Of a stretch of DNA of 64,000 nucleotides, positions 47,211 through 55,660 are shown in pieces. The notes below the pieces were generated by a model that worked only from the letters and a program-made list of their open reading frames with translations, searched no databases and was not told the origin of the DNA. A program made the position numbers and the translations under genes. Positions within the stretch are counted from its first letter, which is position 1; each line of letters begins with the position of its first letter. The stretch lies in the NCBI RefSeq assembly GCF_001426375.1, contig NZ_LMEO01000003.1, positions 62,448 through 126,447 on the forward strand, in the 5' to 3' direction. The DNA comes from Paenibacillus sp. Root444D2 (GTDB lineage Bacteria; Bacillota; Bacilli; Paenibacillales; NBRC-103111).

Positions 47211-48287
47211 ATGAGAACATTTTTCGGTATTACGTTGTTTATTTTAATCGGCCTCCTGACAGCGGTGGGATTCGGTTTTTCCTGGCAATTTAATAACGGC
47301 CCGCTTGTGGGTGATGATGAGCAGATTGGACTCGGCCAACAAAAGGTCATCCGATTCAGCTTTAGTGTAGCGGAGAATACACCCAAAGGTTTAGCCGCTC
47401 AAGAGTTCGCCCGATTAGTTAAAGAAAAAACAAATGACACCATCAAAGTAGAGTTGTTTCCGAACAGTACTTTATACAATGAAACGGAAGAAGTTGCGGC
47501 TTTGCAGGGAGGCAGCATTCAAATGATTGCGCCAAGCTTCTCTAATATATCTGAGGTCGTACCTGAGTGGATGGCGATGGACCTCCCTTTTGCTTTCCAA
47601 AATGAAGAGGCTGTAGAAAAGGCGTTCCGGGGCAAGATCGGAGATATCCTAATGCGCAAACTTGAAGAAAAAGGCATTATCGGTCTAAGTTTTTGGGCAA
47701 ATGGTTTTCAGCAGATGACCTCCAATCGCGGCATGCTCGTCCATCCGGAAGATTTTCGAGATTTGACATTTCGAATTCTTCCTAGCAAGGTTATTGAATC
47801 CCAATTTCGTCATCTGAATGCAAAGACAGTCCCCATTCCTTTTAACCAAGTTTACCGCAGTATGGAATCCGGTCTGGTAGACGGTGGAGAGAATACGATT
47901 TCGAACATCTACTCTAAAAAGATGTATCAAGTCCAAAAATATCTAACCATAAGCAATCATGCTTATCTAGGTTATGGCGTGCTAATGAATAAGGTATTTT
48001 GGGAGAAGCTATCCGCTGATCAGCAAAAAACGATTAATGAGGCCATGCAGGAAACGACGGTTTGGGCTAACCAAAATGCGATCGAGATCAACCGTAAACA
48101 ATGGAACGAGCTGCAGAGGATTGGCCAGATGAACGTTCACCTCCTATCCAAAGAGGAACGGGATGAATGGCAGCAAGCACTTGAACCTGTCTATGAAGAA
48201 GCTGGGTCCTATCTTAGTAAAGATCTTATGGACGCCGTGAACGAACTCAGACGCGAGAGCACTAAAGAGCAATCGGGGTTATACTAA
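47211..48287 (+). CDS. dctB: DctP-family C4-dicarboxylate binding protein (DctB-like)
   Basis: 358 residues. An N-terminal hydrophobic segment (FFGITLFILIGLLTAVGFGFSW) acts as signal or anchor, and the rest is a TRAP-type DctP solute-binding domain (FSVAENTPKGLAAQEFARLVKEKT, VELFPNSTLYNETEEVAALQGG, ISNHAYLGYGVLMNK). No TRAP membrane subunits are encoded here. As in B. subtilis, where DctB works as a co-sensor for DctS, its likely role is signalling rather than transport. Divergent from dctS, 117 bp apart. Confidence 0.9.
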   Translation: MRTFFGITLFILIGLLTAVGFGFSWQFNNGPLVGDDEQIGLGQQKVIRFSFSVAENTPKGLAAQEFARLVKEKTNDTIKVELFPNSTLYNETEEVAALQGGSIQMIAPSFSNISEVVPEWMAMDLPFAFQNEEAVEKAFRGKIGDILMRKLEEKGIIGLSFWANGFQQMTSNRGMLVHPEDFRDLTFRILPSKVIESQFRHLNAKTVPIPFNQVYRSMESGLVDGGENTISNIYSKKMYQVQKYLTISNHAYLGYGVLMNKVFWEKLSADQQKTINEAMQETTVWANQNAIEINRKQWNELQRIGQMNVHLLSKEERDEWQQALEPVYEEAGSYLSKDLMDAVNELRRESTKEQSGLY

Positions 48288-48346
48288 AAAAGGCGCTGCA
48301 GCGTGAGAAGAGGCCATATTATCCCTTCTTACACTGCAGCGCCTTA
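48288..48346. terminator. Long hairpin terminator between convergent dctB and fur-like genes
   Basis: AAGGCGCTGCAG at 48290 pairs with CTGCAGCGCCTT ending at 48345, with an inner GAAG/CTTC stem. On the minus strand it is followed by TTTTTTAG. Confidence 0.85.
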
Positions 48347-48361
48347 CTTATTATCAACCAT

Positions 48362-48634
48362 TTACGAACAAATTGCCGCTTCATATCGTAAGGAGGCACC
48401 GACTACAGGCAACTCATTAACTAAACCAAGCTGTTTAAACACATGCAAGCTGCTGTTAACCGTCATTGCATTCATATGGGGATATTTAACGATCAATGCC
48501 TCACATATGTCTTTGACCGTCGTGTAACTGCCCTGCGCATAAAGAAACGTAAGTATTGCACACCGCTGAGGTGTTAAAGGTATGTTTTTGGCGCGCATCC
48601 GCTGCAGCGCTTGATTCAGATCATGTTGTACCAT
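48362..48634 (-). pseudogene. Truncated Fur/PerR-family regulator (DNA-binding domain only)
   Basis: 90 residues: RMRAKNIPLTPQRCAILTFL and YTTVKDICEALIVKYPHMNAMTVNSSLHVFKQLGLVNEL make the Fur winged helix. The normal protein (about 140 residues) would continue into a metal-binding dimerisation domain with HxH and CxxC motifs. Here the frame stops after SLRYEAAIC and a terminator follows within 20 bp; no continuation was found in other frames. It lies 66 bp downstream of the catalase gene, as perR-like genes often do. It may be decayed, or a short DNA-binding form without metal sensing. The frame itself is intact. Confidence 0.7.
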
Positions 48635-48699
48635 GATGGGAACCTCCTCTTCGATTTATTAGCATTTATTCACCTATTTATTTTATTTTATGATGGCCA

Positions 48700-50163
48700 T
48701 TAGCGGTTCAAATGTTGTAAGTATCCGGAAATATCCACGTTCAAGCCAGCTGCCAAGCTTTCTCCCAAGCTGCTATCCGCTCTGTAGAAATTACATATCG
48801 CCAGCAATTTCGATTTCTCGTGAACAGACGAGAGGTCGCCTACCAGATTCGAAATGAAATTCGCTTGCTCCTGCTCGCTGAAGCTGCGGAATGTGTCTCC
48901 GGCTTGTGCGAAATCATTCGTTTTCGCGATTTTTTGCCTACCAGCGGATCCGTTGAGCGGAGCGCTGCTGTCGCGGAATTCAGGCGCTTCTTTCGGTTCA
49001 TCGGCATGACGAGTTGGCTCATAATTCACACTGCCAGGCTGCTGCTTCATTTGCATAGCGCCATCGCGCTGGTTATTTTGCACGGTTGCATAAGGGCAGT
49101 TCACCGGAATTTGCAGGTAGTTGGCACCTAGACGGTGTCTTTGTGTATCTGGGTAGGAGAAAAGTCGGCCTTGCAGCAGCTTATCTTCCGAAGGCTCTAT
49201 TCCGGATACCAATACACTTGGCGCAAAAGCCGCTTGCTCCACATCAGCAAAAAAGTTCTGTGCGTTGCGGTTTAACGTCATTGTCCCTACCTTTTGCAAT
49301 GGAATAAGATCTTCTGGCCACACTTTTGTTGGATCCAGCGGATCAAAATCGTAAGCGTCCAAATCCTCAGGCTGCAGCAGCTGCACATGCAAATCCCATT
49401 TTGGGAATTCGCCGCGATCGATGTGGTCGTACAAATCTCTTGTCGCATGGCTGAAATCCTCGCCCTGAATGGCTGAAGCTTCCGCTTTGCTCAAATTGCG
49501 AACGCCTTGGTGCGGTTTCCAGTGATATTTCACATACACATAATTCCCTACGGAATTAATCCATTTGAACGCATGAACACCGAAACCATTCATTTCACGG
49601 TAATTCGCTGGTGTGCCGTAGTCCGAGAATACCCAAGTCAGCATATGCGTCGATTCTGGTGTCAGGGACATGAAATCCCAGTAACGGTCGGGTGTCTGCA
49701 CATTCGTGTCAGGCGCTGGCTTCAAGGAATGAACCATATCAGGGAATTTCATCGCGTCGCGAATAAAGAAAACAGGAAGATTATTGCCGACTAGATCGTA
49801 ATTGCCTTCTTCTGTATAAAATTTAACGGCGAATCCGCGCGGATCGCGTGCTGTTTCAGGTGACCCTTGCCCGTGAATAACGGTGGAGAAGCGTACAAAT
49901 ACTGCCGTTTCTTTACCCGCTTCAGCTAGAAAGCCCGCTTTCGTATATCGTTTCATCGAATTCTCAACTGTAAAGGTTCCAAAAGCTCCCGCTCCACGCG
50001 CATGAACCACACGCTCCGGAATACGCTCCCGATCGAAATGAGCGATCTTTTCTAATAAGTGGTAATCCTCCAATAGCGTCGGGCCATTCTGGCCTGCTGT
50101 CCGTGAATTCTGGTTATCACCTACAGGCGCGCCCTGGTTCGTAGTTAAGTGGTTATGGGACAT
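48700..50163 (-). CDS. katA: Heme catalase, KatA type
   Basis: Splits hydrogen peroxide. 487 residues, small-subunit monofunctional catalase. Active site segment FDRERIPERVVHARGAGAFG (distal His), RFSTVIHGQGSPETARDPRG, NNLPVFFIRDAMKFPDMVHSL (distal Asn region) and the proximal heme ligand tyrosine in RLFSYPDTQRHRLG. The ATG at 50163 is 7 bases behind AAGGAG; the in-frame ATG at 50169 is too close. A Fur-box-like site lies 84 bp upstream. A truncated Fur-family gene follows downstream. Confidence 0.96.
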   Translation of the reverse strand: MSHNHLTTNQGAPVGDNQNSRTAGQNGPTLLEDYHLLEKIAHFDRERIPERVVHARGAGAFGTFTVENSMKRYTKAGFLAEAGKETAVFVRFSTVIHGQGSPETARDPRGFAVKFYTEEGNYDLVGNNLPVFFIRDAMKFPDMVHSLKPAPDTNVQTPDRYWDFMSLTPESTHMLTWVFSDYGTPANYREMNGFGVHAFKWINSVGNYVYVKYHWKPHQGVRNLSKAEASAIQGEDFSHATRDLYDHIDRGEFPKWDLHVQLLQPEDLDAYDFDPLDPTKVWPEDLIPLQKVGTMTLNRNAQNFFADVEQAAFAPSVLVSGIEPSEDKLLQGRLFSYPDTQRHRLGANYLQIPVNCPYATVQNNQRDGAMQMKQQPGSVNYEPTRHADEPKEAPEFRDSSAPLNGSAGRQKIAKTNDFAQAGDTFRSFSEQEQANFISNLVGDLSSVHEKSKLLAICNFYRADSSLGESLAAGLNVDISGYLQHLNR

Positions 50164-50246
50164 CTGCATTCTCCTTCGTCGGTAAGATTGTGATTACGTT
50201 TCTTTTATTTAGAGTAATTATTATTTAATATCTATTTTATTTTAAT

Positions 50247-50261
50247 TGAGAACCATTGTCA
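50247..50261. promoter_or_regulatory. Fur-family box upstream of katA
   Basis: TGAGAACCATTGTCA matches the 7-1-7 Fur consensus TGATAATNATTATCA at 11 of 14 fixed positions. A Fur or PerR protein would block or modulate katA from here. Confidence 0.55.
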
Positions 50262-50398
50262 ATAACATATATCTTCTTCTTTCTTCGACTAATGGCTCCA
50301 ATTGGACACTTCTCCAACCTCCTGCTCATCCCTTTCATTTCTACCTACGCCTGTTAACCTCAGATTGCCGCAATTTAGATATGTGAGTGTCTTTTAAA

Positions 50399-50573
50399 GG
50401 AACGTGAAGCCGCTATTTGTACGAAAACAACCGAATTTCAGGATTAGGAGGAACGTAGATCCTCTATTTCATAGTTTTTCCTCCAGATTGCCGTTATTTC
50501 AAGAAATAGAGTCCTTACGTTCCGCCTAATTCAATTTCTAGCTCATTTTCACAAAATAGAGGATCGTCGTTCC
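50399..50573. repeat. Repeat set F: two direct and two inverted 21-bp elements, about 51-bp steps
   Basis: The element GGAACG-n8-CTCTATTTC occurs forward at 50399 and 50450 and inverted at 50503-50523 and 50553-50573 (start-to-start 51, 53, 50). The two inner and two outer copies can form nested stems. The remaining sequence from 50262 to 50590 shows no gene. Confidence 0.8.
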
Positions 50574-50591
50574 TCATGACTTCACTTACTT

Positions 50592-50643
50592 AAAAAAAGG
50601 CCATCAAGTCCCACCGCACATGCGGACGAACTTAACGGCCTTC
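50592..50643 (-). terminator. Terminator after comQ
   Basis: On the minus strand GAAGGCC at the 5' side pairs with GGCCTTTTTTT, with inner TTAAGT/GACTTGA and CCGCATGTGCGG pairings, ending in T7. Confidence 0.8.
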
Positions 50644-50717
50644 AAAATCATTCAAGCCTAAGAAACAATAGTCCACTCTACTTCCCATCTGTAAAATATG
50701 AAAGCTCCATTGCCCAC

Positions 50718-51641
50718 CTATTCCGCATCCAGAAAATCGCCGTACGTAGTTTCCTTAAACCTTTCTTTCCAAGGAGAGATGGCTTGCAAATTCTCATAAA
50801 TCTCTTCCGCCTTTTGAATGCAAACCGATTGGACAATTCGGGCATATTCCATACATCCGGAATCTTGAATCATTTGCAAAAAATCCTCTTTCTTTTCCAA
50901 AAGGAACTCTGTAGTAATTTCACCCTCATAATAACCTTTCAATTGGCTGAATGCCGTATCTTCAATGGATAGTAGATACAACACAGGAAGCGTTCGTTTC
51001 TTTCCAATCAAATCGTTTTTCACATCAAACCGAACAAGATCTCTCATATCATTTTGAATTTGATGAATAAGGCCAATACAGTCAGCTAATTGATGAATCT
51101 GTTCAATGGTTTCCTCCGTGCATTCTAAAGCAGAATAGCCCATGAAACAGGCAAGCCGGAATAAGGAACCTGATTTCTCTTGCGTCATCATTAGATAATC
51201 ATCTACAGTTGATATCGCATTGGTTATATCTTTTTGTTGGCCGTTAACCGATCTCGAAATGATTTTACTGACCTCGACAAGCAGCTTATCTTTGACCTGC
51301 AAGTGCCCCAATTCACCTAGAACTCCCATGAACAGCGCCATAACAGCATTCAAGGTAATGGCTTGCGGACATCGCATCCATGGCTTACTACCTTGATCTT
51401 GATCCTGCAAATCATCCATAATATCCAAAGTTAGAATGACCAGTTCCGTCACCGCAGCAAGTCGATGAATGTGAGGTGAGTCTCCTCCTAACATCCTGTG
51501 CGTGCAAATCGTGATCTTAGACCATGTACTGTTTTCCTTTTCTTTATCATCTATAAAAGATTTAAGCAGAGTATTTAAATCTTCTACATAAATATAGTCA
51601 TCAATAACACGATGCATATGCTGCTGGATGTCCTGCATCAT
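50718..51641 (-). CDS. comQ: ComQ-like isoprenyl transferase
   Basis: 307 residues of the polyprenyl synthase fold. The first aspartate-rich motif is DIMDDLQDQD (about 93-102) and the second, degenerate, is QNDMRDLVRFDVKNDL, followed by KKRTLPVLYLL; this pattern matches ComQ rather than a housekeeping prenyl synthase. ComQ modifies a tryptophan of the pheromone precursor ComX with an isoprenoid and processes it. GGGGAGG precedes the start. Last of three co-directional genes (comP, comA, comQ); canonical loci have comQ first, before comX. Confidence 0.85.
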   Translation of the reverse strand: MMQDIQQHMHRVIDDYIYVEDLNTLLKSFIDDKEKENSTWSKITICTHRMLGGDSPHIHRLAAVTELVILTLDIMDDLQDQDQGSKPWMRCPQAITLNAVMALFMGVLGELGHLQVKDKLLVEVSKIISRSVNGQQKDITNAISTVDDYLMMTQEKSGSLFRLACFMGYSALECTEETIEQIHQLADCIGLIHQIQNDMRDLVRFDVKNDLIGKKRTLPVLYLLSIEDTAFSQLKGYYEGEITTEFLLEKKEDFLQMIQDSGCMEYARIVQSVCIQKAEEIYENLQAISPWKERFKETTYGDFLDAE

Positions 51642-51649
51642 TTCCTCCC

Positions 51650-52288
51650 CTAAGCCTGCGTGTAATATTTGCTTTTAATAAACTTTTCTAGTGCTTCTGT
51701 TCTTGATTTGGCGCCCCATTTGTCGTAAATCTTACGTAAATAATTATCAACAGTTCGCTTGCTCATAAAGATGCGTTCTGCAATTTGATCGTGAGTCGCC
51801 CCCTTGACCAACATGTTCATCATGAGTACTTCTTCCTCTAGCAACACACAGTCATCCTTGGCAGATTCTCCACTTAATTGCATCTGGTGAAAGAATGATA
51901 ACGGCAGCATCGTATGGCCATCCAACATACAATTCACCATATTTTTAATCGTTCGTTCGCTCGACTCCTTCGATAGAACGCCGCTTACTTTGATTTCGAT
52001 TAATTTATTCAAGATGCCCTGTATATCAATTCCCGTAAAAATAACAATATGCATATTCGGATAAATGTCCTTTAACTGAGCAGCGACTTCTGTACCGGAT
52101 ACATCAGGAAGTTGATAATCTAGAAATACGAGGCCTGGCTGATGCAGCTCTACTTGTTCCAAGCATTGTTTGGCATTAGCGACAACACCGATAACTTCTA
52201 TACCATCTATTTCTTCTAATAATGTCTTGGTCGCACGCGCAAATAAAGGATGATCATCAACAACCAATGTCTTGACGACTTCAATCAT
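51650..52288 (-). CDS. comA: ComA-like response regulator (NarL/LuxR type)
   Basis: 212 residues. Receiver domain with LVVDDHPLFARATKTLLEE and the phospho-acceptor in LVFLDYQLPDVSG, followed by a LuxR helix-turn-helix (LVKGATHDQIAERIFMSKRTVDNYLRKIYDKWGAKSRTEAL). The length and SRTEA ending match ComA. Start overlaps the comP-like gene by 4 bp, and comQ follows after 8 bp. Confidence 0.88.
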   Translation of the reverse strand: MIEVVKTLVVDDHPLFARATKTLLEEIDGIEVIGVVANAKQCLEQVELHQPGLVFLDYQLPDVSGTEVAAQLKDIYPNMHIVIFTGIDIQGILNKLIEIKVSGVLSKESSERTIKNMVNCMLDGHTMLPLSFFHQMQLSGESAKDDCVLLEEEVLMMNMLVKGATHDQIAERIFMSKRTVDNYLRKIYDKWGAKSRTEALEKFIKSKYYTQA

Positions 52289-54606
52289 GCTGAAATCACT
52301 TCCTCCGTTGGTATTGTAATTATAAATTTCGTTCCGTTTCCGTTATGTGTGTTGAGCTCAAAGCGTCCACCCACATGCAAGACTCTGCTTCTCATTTGTT
52401 CAATCCCCATGCCTGATGCGCCAATCTCTAGATGAACTTCGTCTCTGTCACGAAATCCTACCCCGTCATCCTCATATATTAAGCAAAAGTAATTATCTTT
52501 TTCCATTATGCGGAAGTTAACTTTGGAAGCCTGAGAATGCTTTTTTGCATTATTAAGCAGCTCTTGGACGATTCGAAATATATGCCGCTTAGTAAGCAAA
52601 TCTTTGGTTTCGATGACAGCAGAATGTCCTGCATCAAATTCAAGCTCAAATGGTGTTGTATATGACTCTTTCTCTAAATACATCTTTAACGTTTGAATCA
52701 GACCTACCTCTTTTAGCAAATGAGGATTTAACTCAAAGCAGCTTTGGCGCAGGCTGGCATTAATCATTTCCACAAAATTATTCATATTTTTCAACAGCAC
52801 CTGATCTTCTTGATGCATCGTTGACTTATCTGCAAGAGAGGATATTCTTCTTTTGAGAAAGAAAAGATCCTGCATCGTCGTATCATGAAGATCGCTAGCA
52901 ATTCGAATTCGTTCCTCTTCCTGAAGTTCAAACATCACCTTACGAAACCATAAAATATCATTCGCAGCCGTTTCTTGAGGAAGCTCGGAAGCTAATTGCT
53001 GCAATCTAGCTGTTAACTTGCGGATCAAGTGGACATTTTCCAAGCTAACTTCCAAATAGGATGTAATTAGCTGCAACCACTGCCTCTCTTCGTTCGAAAG
53101 CATCGTGTTTGTCTTTTTGCGTGTCACTATTAAATAACTCGTATATTCTTCGTGGCTATTCATCTCCAAGCACGTATATAGTGGATGATCGAGCAAGGAT
53201 GATGAGTTGACAAGCTGCTTAACCTCTGAAGTATCTATTTCCCCTTCGTAAATGATCTCGGTTTCGTTCTTATACTGGAACACAATGGCTCCACCCATGA
53301 CCTGAAGTGTACCAACAATATCCAAGAGTATAATTTCTTTCAACTCACGGAAACTGGAAATGGTTCCTAGGTTTTTGGAGATTTTCTTCAAAGCCAACTG
53401 CAGGGCGAATTTTCGCGGGAACAAAAACGGTTCAAGCCGCGTTGTCAAATATTCGGCTGCATACAGCACCGTAGAAATTAGTAGCATCGACCCGACGAAA
53501 ACGAACAGAATTTGCTTTTCATCCACTACATGGCGAAATAAGAAAGCATATGCCCCTGTAAACAGGCTGGCTGGTAAAATAGCCAACAGACCCGCGAACA
53601 AAAATCGCCTGAACACAAGACCGATATCATATAACTGATTGGAAGCAATCAGGTATGCAAAAGAGATGGGAAACAATAAAATAAACCCATTTGTATATAT
53701 GGCATCAATAATCCAATGTCCAACAATTACTTGTGGAAGAAAGGAGAAGCTGATGACCGGTAAAAAAGAAATAAACAGTGATAACCAAACGTTCTTTACA
53801 ATGCTGGACACGTAGGACTTTTCTTTACGGACTTTGAAATACATAATCGTTAATACACACAAGTTGAATAAAGTGACGCTAATGAAAAAGCCTAAAGTTA
53901 CTGAGCCATTATAACTATGAATCGTATATGCTATCGAAGGGTAAAGGAGCAAGCATCTTATACAAAATCCTACTATCGCTATCGCATACAAATATTTCAA
54001 AATCCTAGACGGCAAGTTCAGATTTCCTTTTTCCTTGAAAAAGACAATTAGAAAGTGAAAAAATACAATCGGCAATACCATCATCATGCTGGTGATTACA
54101 ATTTTTCCAACAGTATCTCCCCTCACAGAAGCACCTAGACTCGTGTAAATGATTGTCATGGTTAGAAAAACAGCTGCGAGCAGCCTGGCTGATGGAGAAC
54201 GGCGCATTTTTCCAAAAAGGAAAACAGCCATAAACAGACACACGAATTCCTCTACTAGCGGAACCACATCGTATATGGCCGTGCTATTGATGTTTACATC
54301 GATCTTGTGCTCATCCCCGCCTCTACTAATCAACAATGTATGGGCTTGCTCTACCGTTCTCCATTTTTGAACATTCGGGAATGCATCGGGAAGCCTACCG
54401 TCTACTTGCTTGACGATATCGCCTACTTTAACGTCCAGCTTCATACTGGCGCTTTCCTGATCCAATTCGTTAATCACCCATTGTTGCTGTGGAGTTAATT
54501 CAAGATAAATCCCTATATAAGGGGATTGAAAGGTAATATACGAGAACCACACTTGCAATATAACGAAAATCGATATACAAAACGCAACTCCATATTTATT
54601 TCTCAT
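52285..54606 (-). CDS. comP: ComP-like multi-span sensor histidine kinase
   Basis: 773 residues, close to B. subtilis ComP (769). One N-terminal span is followed by an extracellular PDZ-like loop (about 45-105, with VKVGDIVKQVDGRLP), then about seven or more spans to residue 400, a GAF-like region, and a HisKA_3 domain with the phosphorylated His in RIRIASDLHDTTMQDLFFLK. The ATPase domain shows QELLNNAKKHSQASK and GASGMGIEQMRSRV. The PDZ loop plus polytopic sensor is the ComP architecture, and the sensor would detect the modified peptide outside the cell. First gene of the comPAQ-like transcript, divergent from the small peptide gene. Confidence 0.88.
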   Translation of the reverse strand: MRNKYGVAFCISIFVILQVWFSYITFQSPYIGIYLELTPQQQWVINELDQESASMKLDVKVGDIVKQVDGRLPDAFPNVQKWRTVEQAHTLLISRGGDEHKIDVNINSTAIYDVVPLVEEFVCLFMAVFLFGKMRRSPSARLLAAVFLTMTIIYTSLGASVRGDTVGKIVITSMMMVLPIVFFHFLIVFFKEKGNLNLPSRILKYLYAIAIVGFCIRCLLLYPSIAYTIHSYNGSVTLGFFISVTLFNLCVLTIMYFKVRKEKSYVSSIVKNVWLSLFISFLPVISFSFLPQVIVGHWIIDAIYTNGFILLFPISFAYLIASNQLYDIGLVFRRFLFAGLLAILPASLFTGAYAFLFRHVVDEKQILFVFVGSMLLISTVLYAAEYLTTRLEPFLFPRKFALQLALKKISKNLGTISSFRELKEIILLDIVGTLQVMGGAIVFQYKNETEIIYEGEIDTSEVKQLVNSSSLLDHPLYTCLEMNSHEEYTSYLIVTRKKTNTMLSNEERQWLQLITSYLEVSLENVHLIRKLTARLQQLASELPQETAANDILWFRKVMFELQEEERIRIASDLHDTTMQDLFFLKRRISSLADKSTMHQEDQVLLKNMNNFVEMINASLRQSCFELNPHLLKEVGLIQTLKMYLEKESYTTPFELEFDAGHSAVIETKDLLTKRHIFRIVQELLNNAKKHSQASKVNFRIMEKDNYFCLIYEDDGVGFRDRDEVHLEIGASGMGIEQMRSRVLHVGGRFELNTHNGNGTKFIITIPTEEVISA

Positions 54607-54629
54607 AATCTACCACCCTACCATTTATT

Positions 54630-54638
54630 TGCTATAAT
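54630..54638 (+). promoter_or_regulatory. Extended -10 promoter of the pheromone-like peptide gene
   Basis: TGCTATAAT is a perfect extended -10 (TGNTATAAT). It is followed 23 bases later by the ribosome binding site AAAGGAG. No good -35 is visible, as usual for extended -10 promoters. Confidence 0.6.
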
Positions 54639-54676
54639 ACAATTGTAGTCTAATCGTTCGAGAAAGGAGTGACTAT

Positions 54677-54877
54677 ATGCCTATCATCCAATTAACTCCG
54701 CAATTACATGATGCTGTTCACAAGTTGACACGCGTCAATTCACGCGAAGATGCAAGCCCTTTCTTAAATGAGCTATCTTTATCTAAAAAAGAGTCAGCAG
54801 CAGTGCTTAAAACCTTTTATTCTACAGTAGATACTAGAAAAAAAGGACCATCTGAACCAAGAAGTAAATGGGATTAA
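54677..54877 (+). CDS. comX: 66-residue candidate ComX-like pheromone precursor ending in KWD
   Basis: A short gene with AAAGGAG 7 bases before the ATG and its own promoter and terminator. The peptide has a predicted helical body (LNELSLSKKESAAVLKTFYSTVD) and a polar tail GPSEPRSKWD whose only tryptophan is the penultimate residue. ComX precursors of B. subtilis strains are 53-73 residues and carry the modified tryptophan 3-4 residues from the C-terminus after a polar tail. The body segment KKESAAVLKTFYS can be laid over the ComX segment before the tail, but identity is low, as is normal for ComX. Position next to comP and linkage to comQ support the call. The symbol is tentative. Confidence 0.6.
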   Translation: MPIIQLTPQLHDAVHKLTRVNSREDASPFLNELSLSKKESAAVLKTFYSTVDTRKKGPSEPRSKWD

Positions 54878-54900
54878 TGCCTAGTATTATTTTACCAAAT

Positions 54901-54950
54901 AAAAAAAGGATTGTATAATTAGCCCCGGCTAATCATGCAATCCTTTTTTT
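54901..54950. terminator. Strong bidirectional terminator after the peptide gene
   Basis: AAAAAAAGGATTG pairs with CAATCCTTTTTTT, with an inner ATTAGCC-CC-GGCTAAT stem. The short, abundant transcript this implies suits a secreted peptide. Confidence 0.9.
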
Positions 54951-55120
54951 CGTTTTCATGTAATGGTTTTTGCATTTTTTGCACGAGTATGAAAAATACT
55001 CAGAAATCAGTGAAATGATTTATGTGATGCCCTTGATACAAGTTAACTTTATGATAATAAGTATATATATGGAAAACACACTTGGTTCTTTGCATGGATG
55101 AGAAGAAAGGAGTTCAAGGT

Positions 55121-55558
55121 ATGAAAGATAAACTAATGAGCCGATGGAGTACCTATGAGCCCTTCTATATCGAACTAGCTGACAAAAAGATCGTCGATAT
55201 TGTCATCACCCATCATGCCCATACTCGATGGATCACTCGTGTGGAAGAGGAAGAAACGAGTCTTGAGGATATATGTAAGTATTTGTGGGATAAGCTTAAA
55301 AGTGGCAAAATAGCGCCCTACTACCGCAACGAAGAAGAAGTATACGTTATCGATGATGATTTACTAATGGTCGTGCAATTTACTGAGGTAGAGAACGAAA
55401 CCGATCTGGTCGGCAAACCCTTACATAGAATGATTGTCATCACCTTCCTTGGATTTATGTCTAAAACCATGGAATTACGTGACTTACGATCCTATTATTC
55501 TTGGCTGCGCCATTCCAGGAGAATGACGCTAATGAAGAATAGCAGGAAAAAAAGATAA
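55121..55558 (+). CDS. Hypothetical protein, possible RelE/DUF4258-like fold
   Basis: 145 residues from the ATG at 55121, which follows AAAGGAG; an ATG-less extension to 55082 adds 13 residues. Visible features: IELADKKIVDIVITHHAHTRWITRVEEEE, then a helical stretch, then beta-like segments VYVIDDDLLMVVQF and HRMIVITFLGFMS, and a basic end (SRKKR). The HAHTRWITRV start followed by strands recalls DUF4258/RelE-like proteins, but no antitoxin lies next to it and no catalytic set is clear. No signal peptide. Function not assigned. Confidence 0.7.
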   Translation: MKDKLMSRWSTYEPFYIELADKKIVDIVITHHAHTRWITRVEEEETSLEDICKYLWDKLKSGKIAPYYRNEEEVYVIDDDLLMVVQFTEVENETDLVGKPLHRMIVITFLGFMSKTMELRDLRSYYSWLRHSRRMTLMKNSRKKR

Positions 55559-55585
55559 TGAGGAAAACATAATGAAATCACTTCG

Positions 55586-55646
55586 TAAAAAACACTGCGG
55601 CGCATAGAAGAACAACCATTTCGGTTATTCTCTCATGCGCCGCAGC
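55586..55646. terminator. Terminator at the end of the Rieske/xdh group, shared with the plus-strand gene
   Basis: CTGCGGCGCAT (55595-55605) pairs with ATGCGCCGCAG (55635-55645), with inner GAA/TTC and ACC/GGT stems. On the minus strand it is followed by TGTTTTTT. Confidence 0.88.
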
Positions 55647-55660
55647 GCTCAATTCAACCC

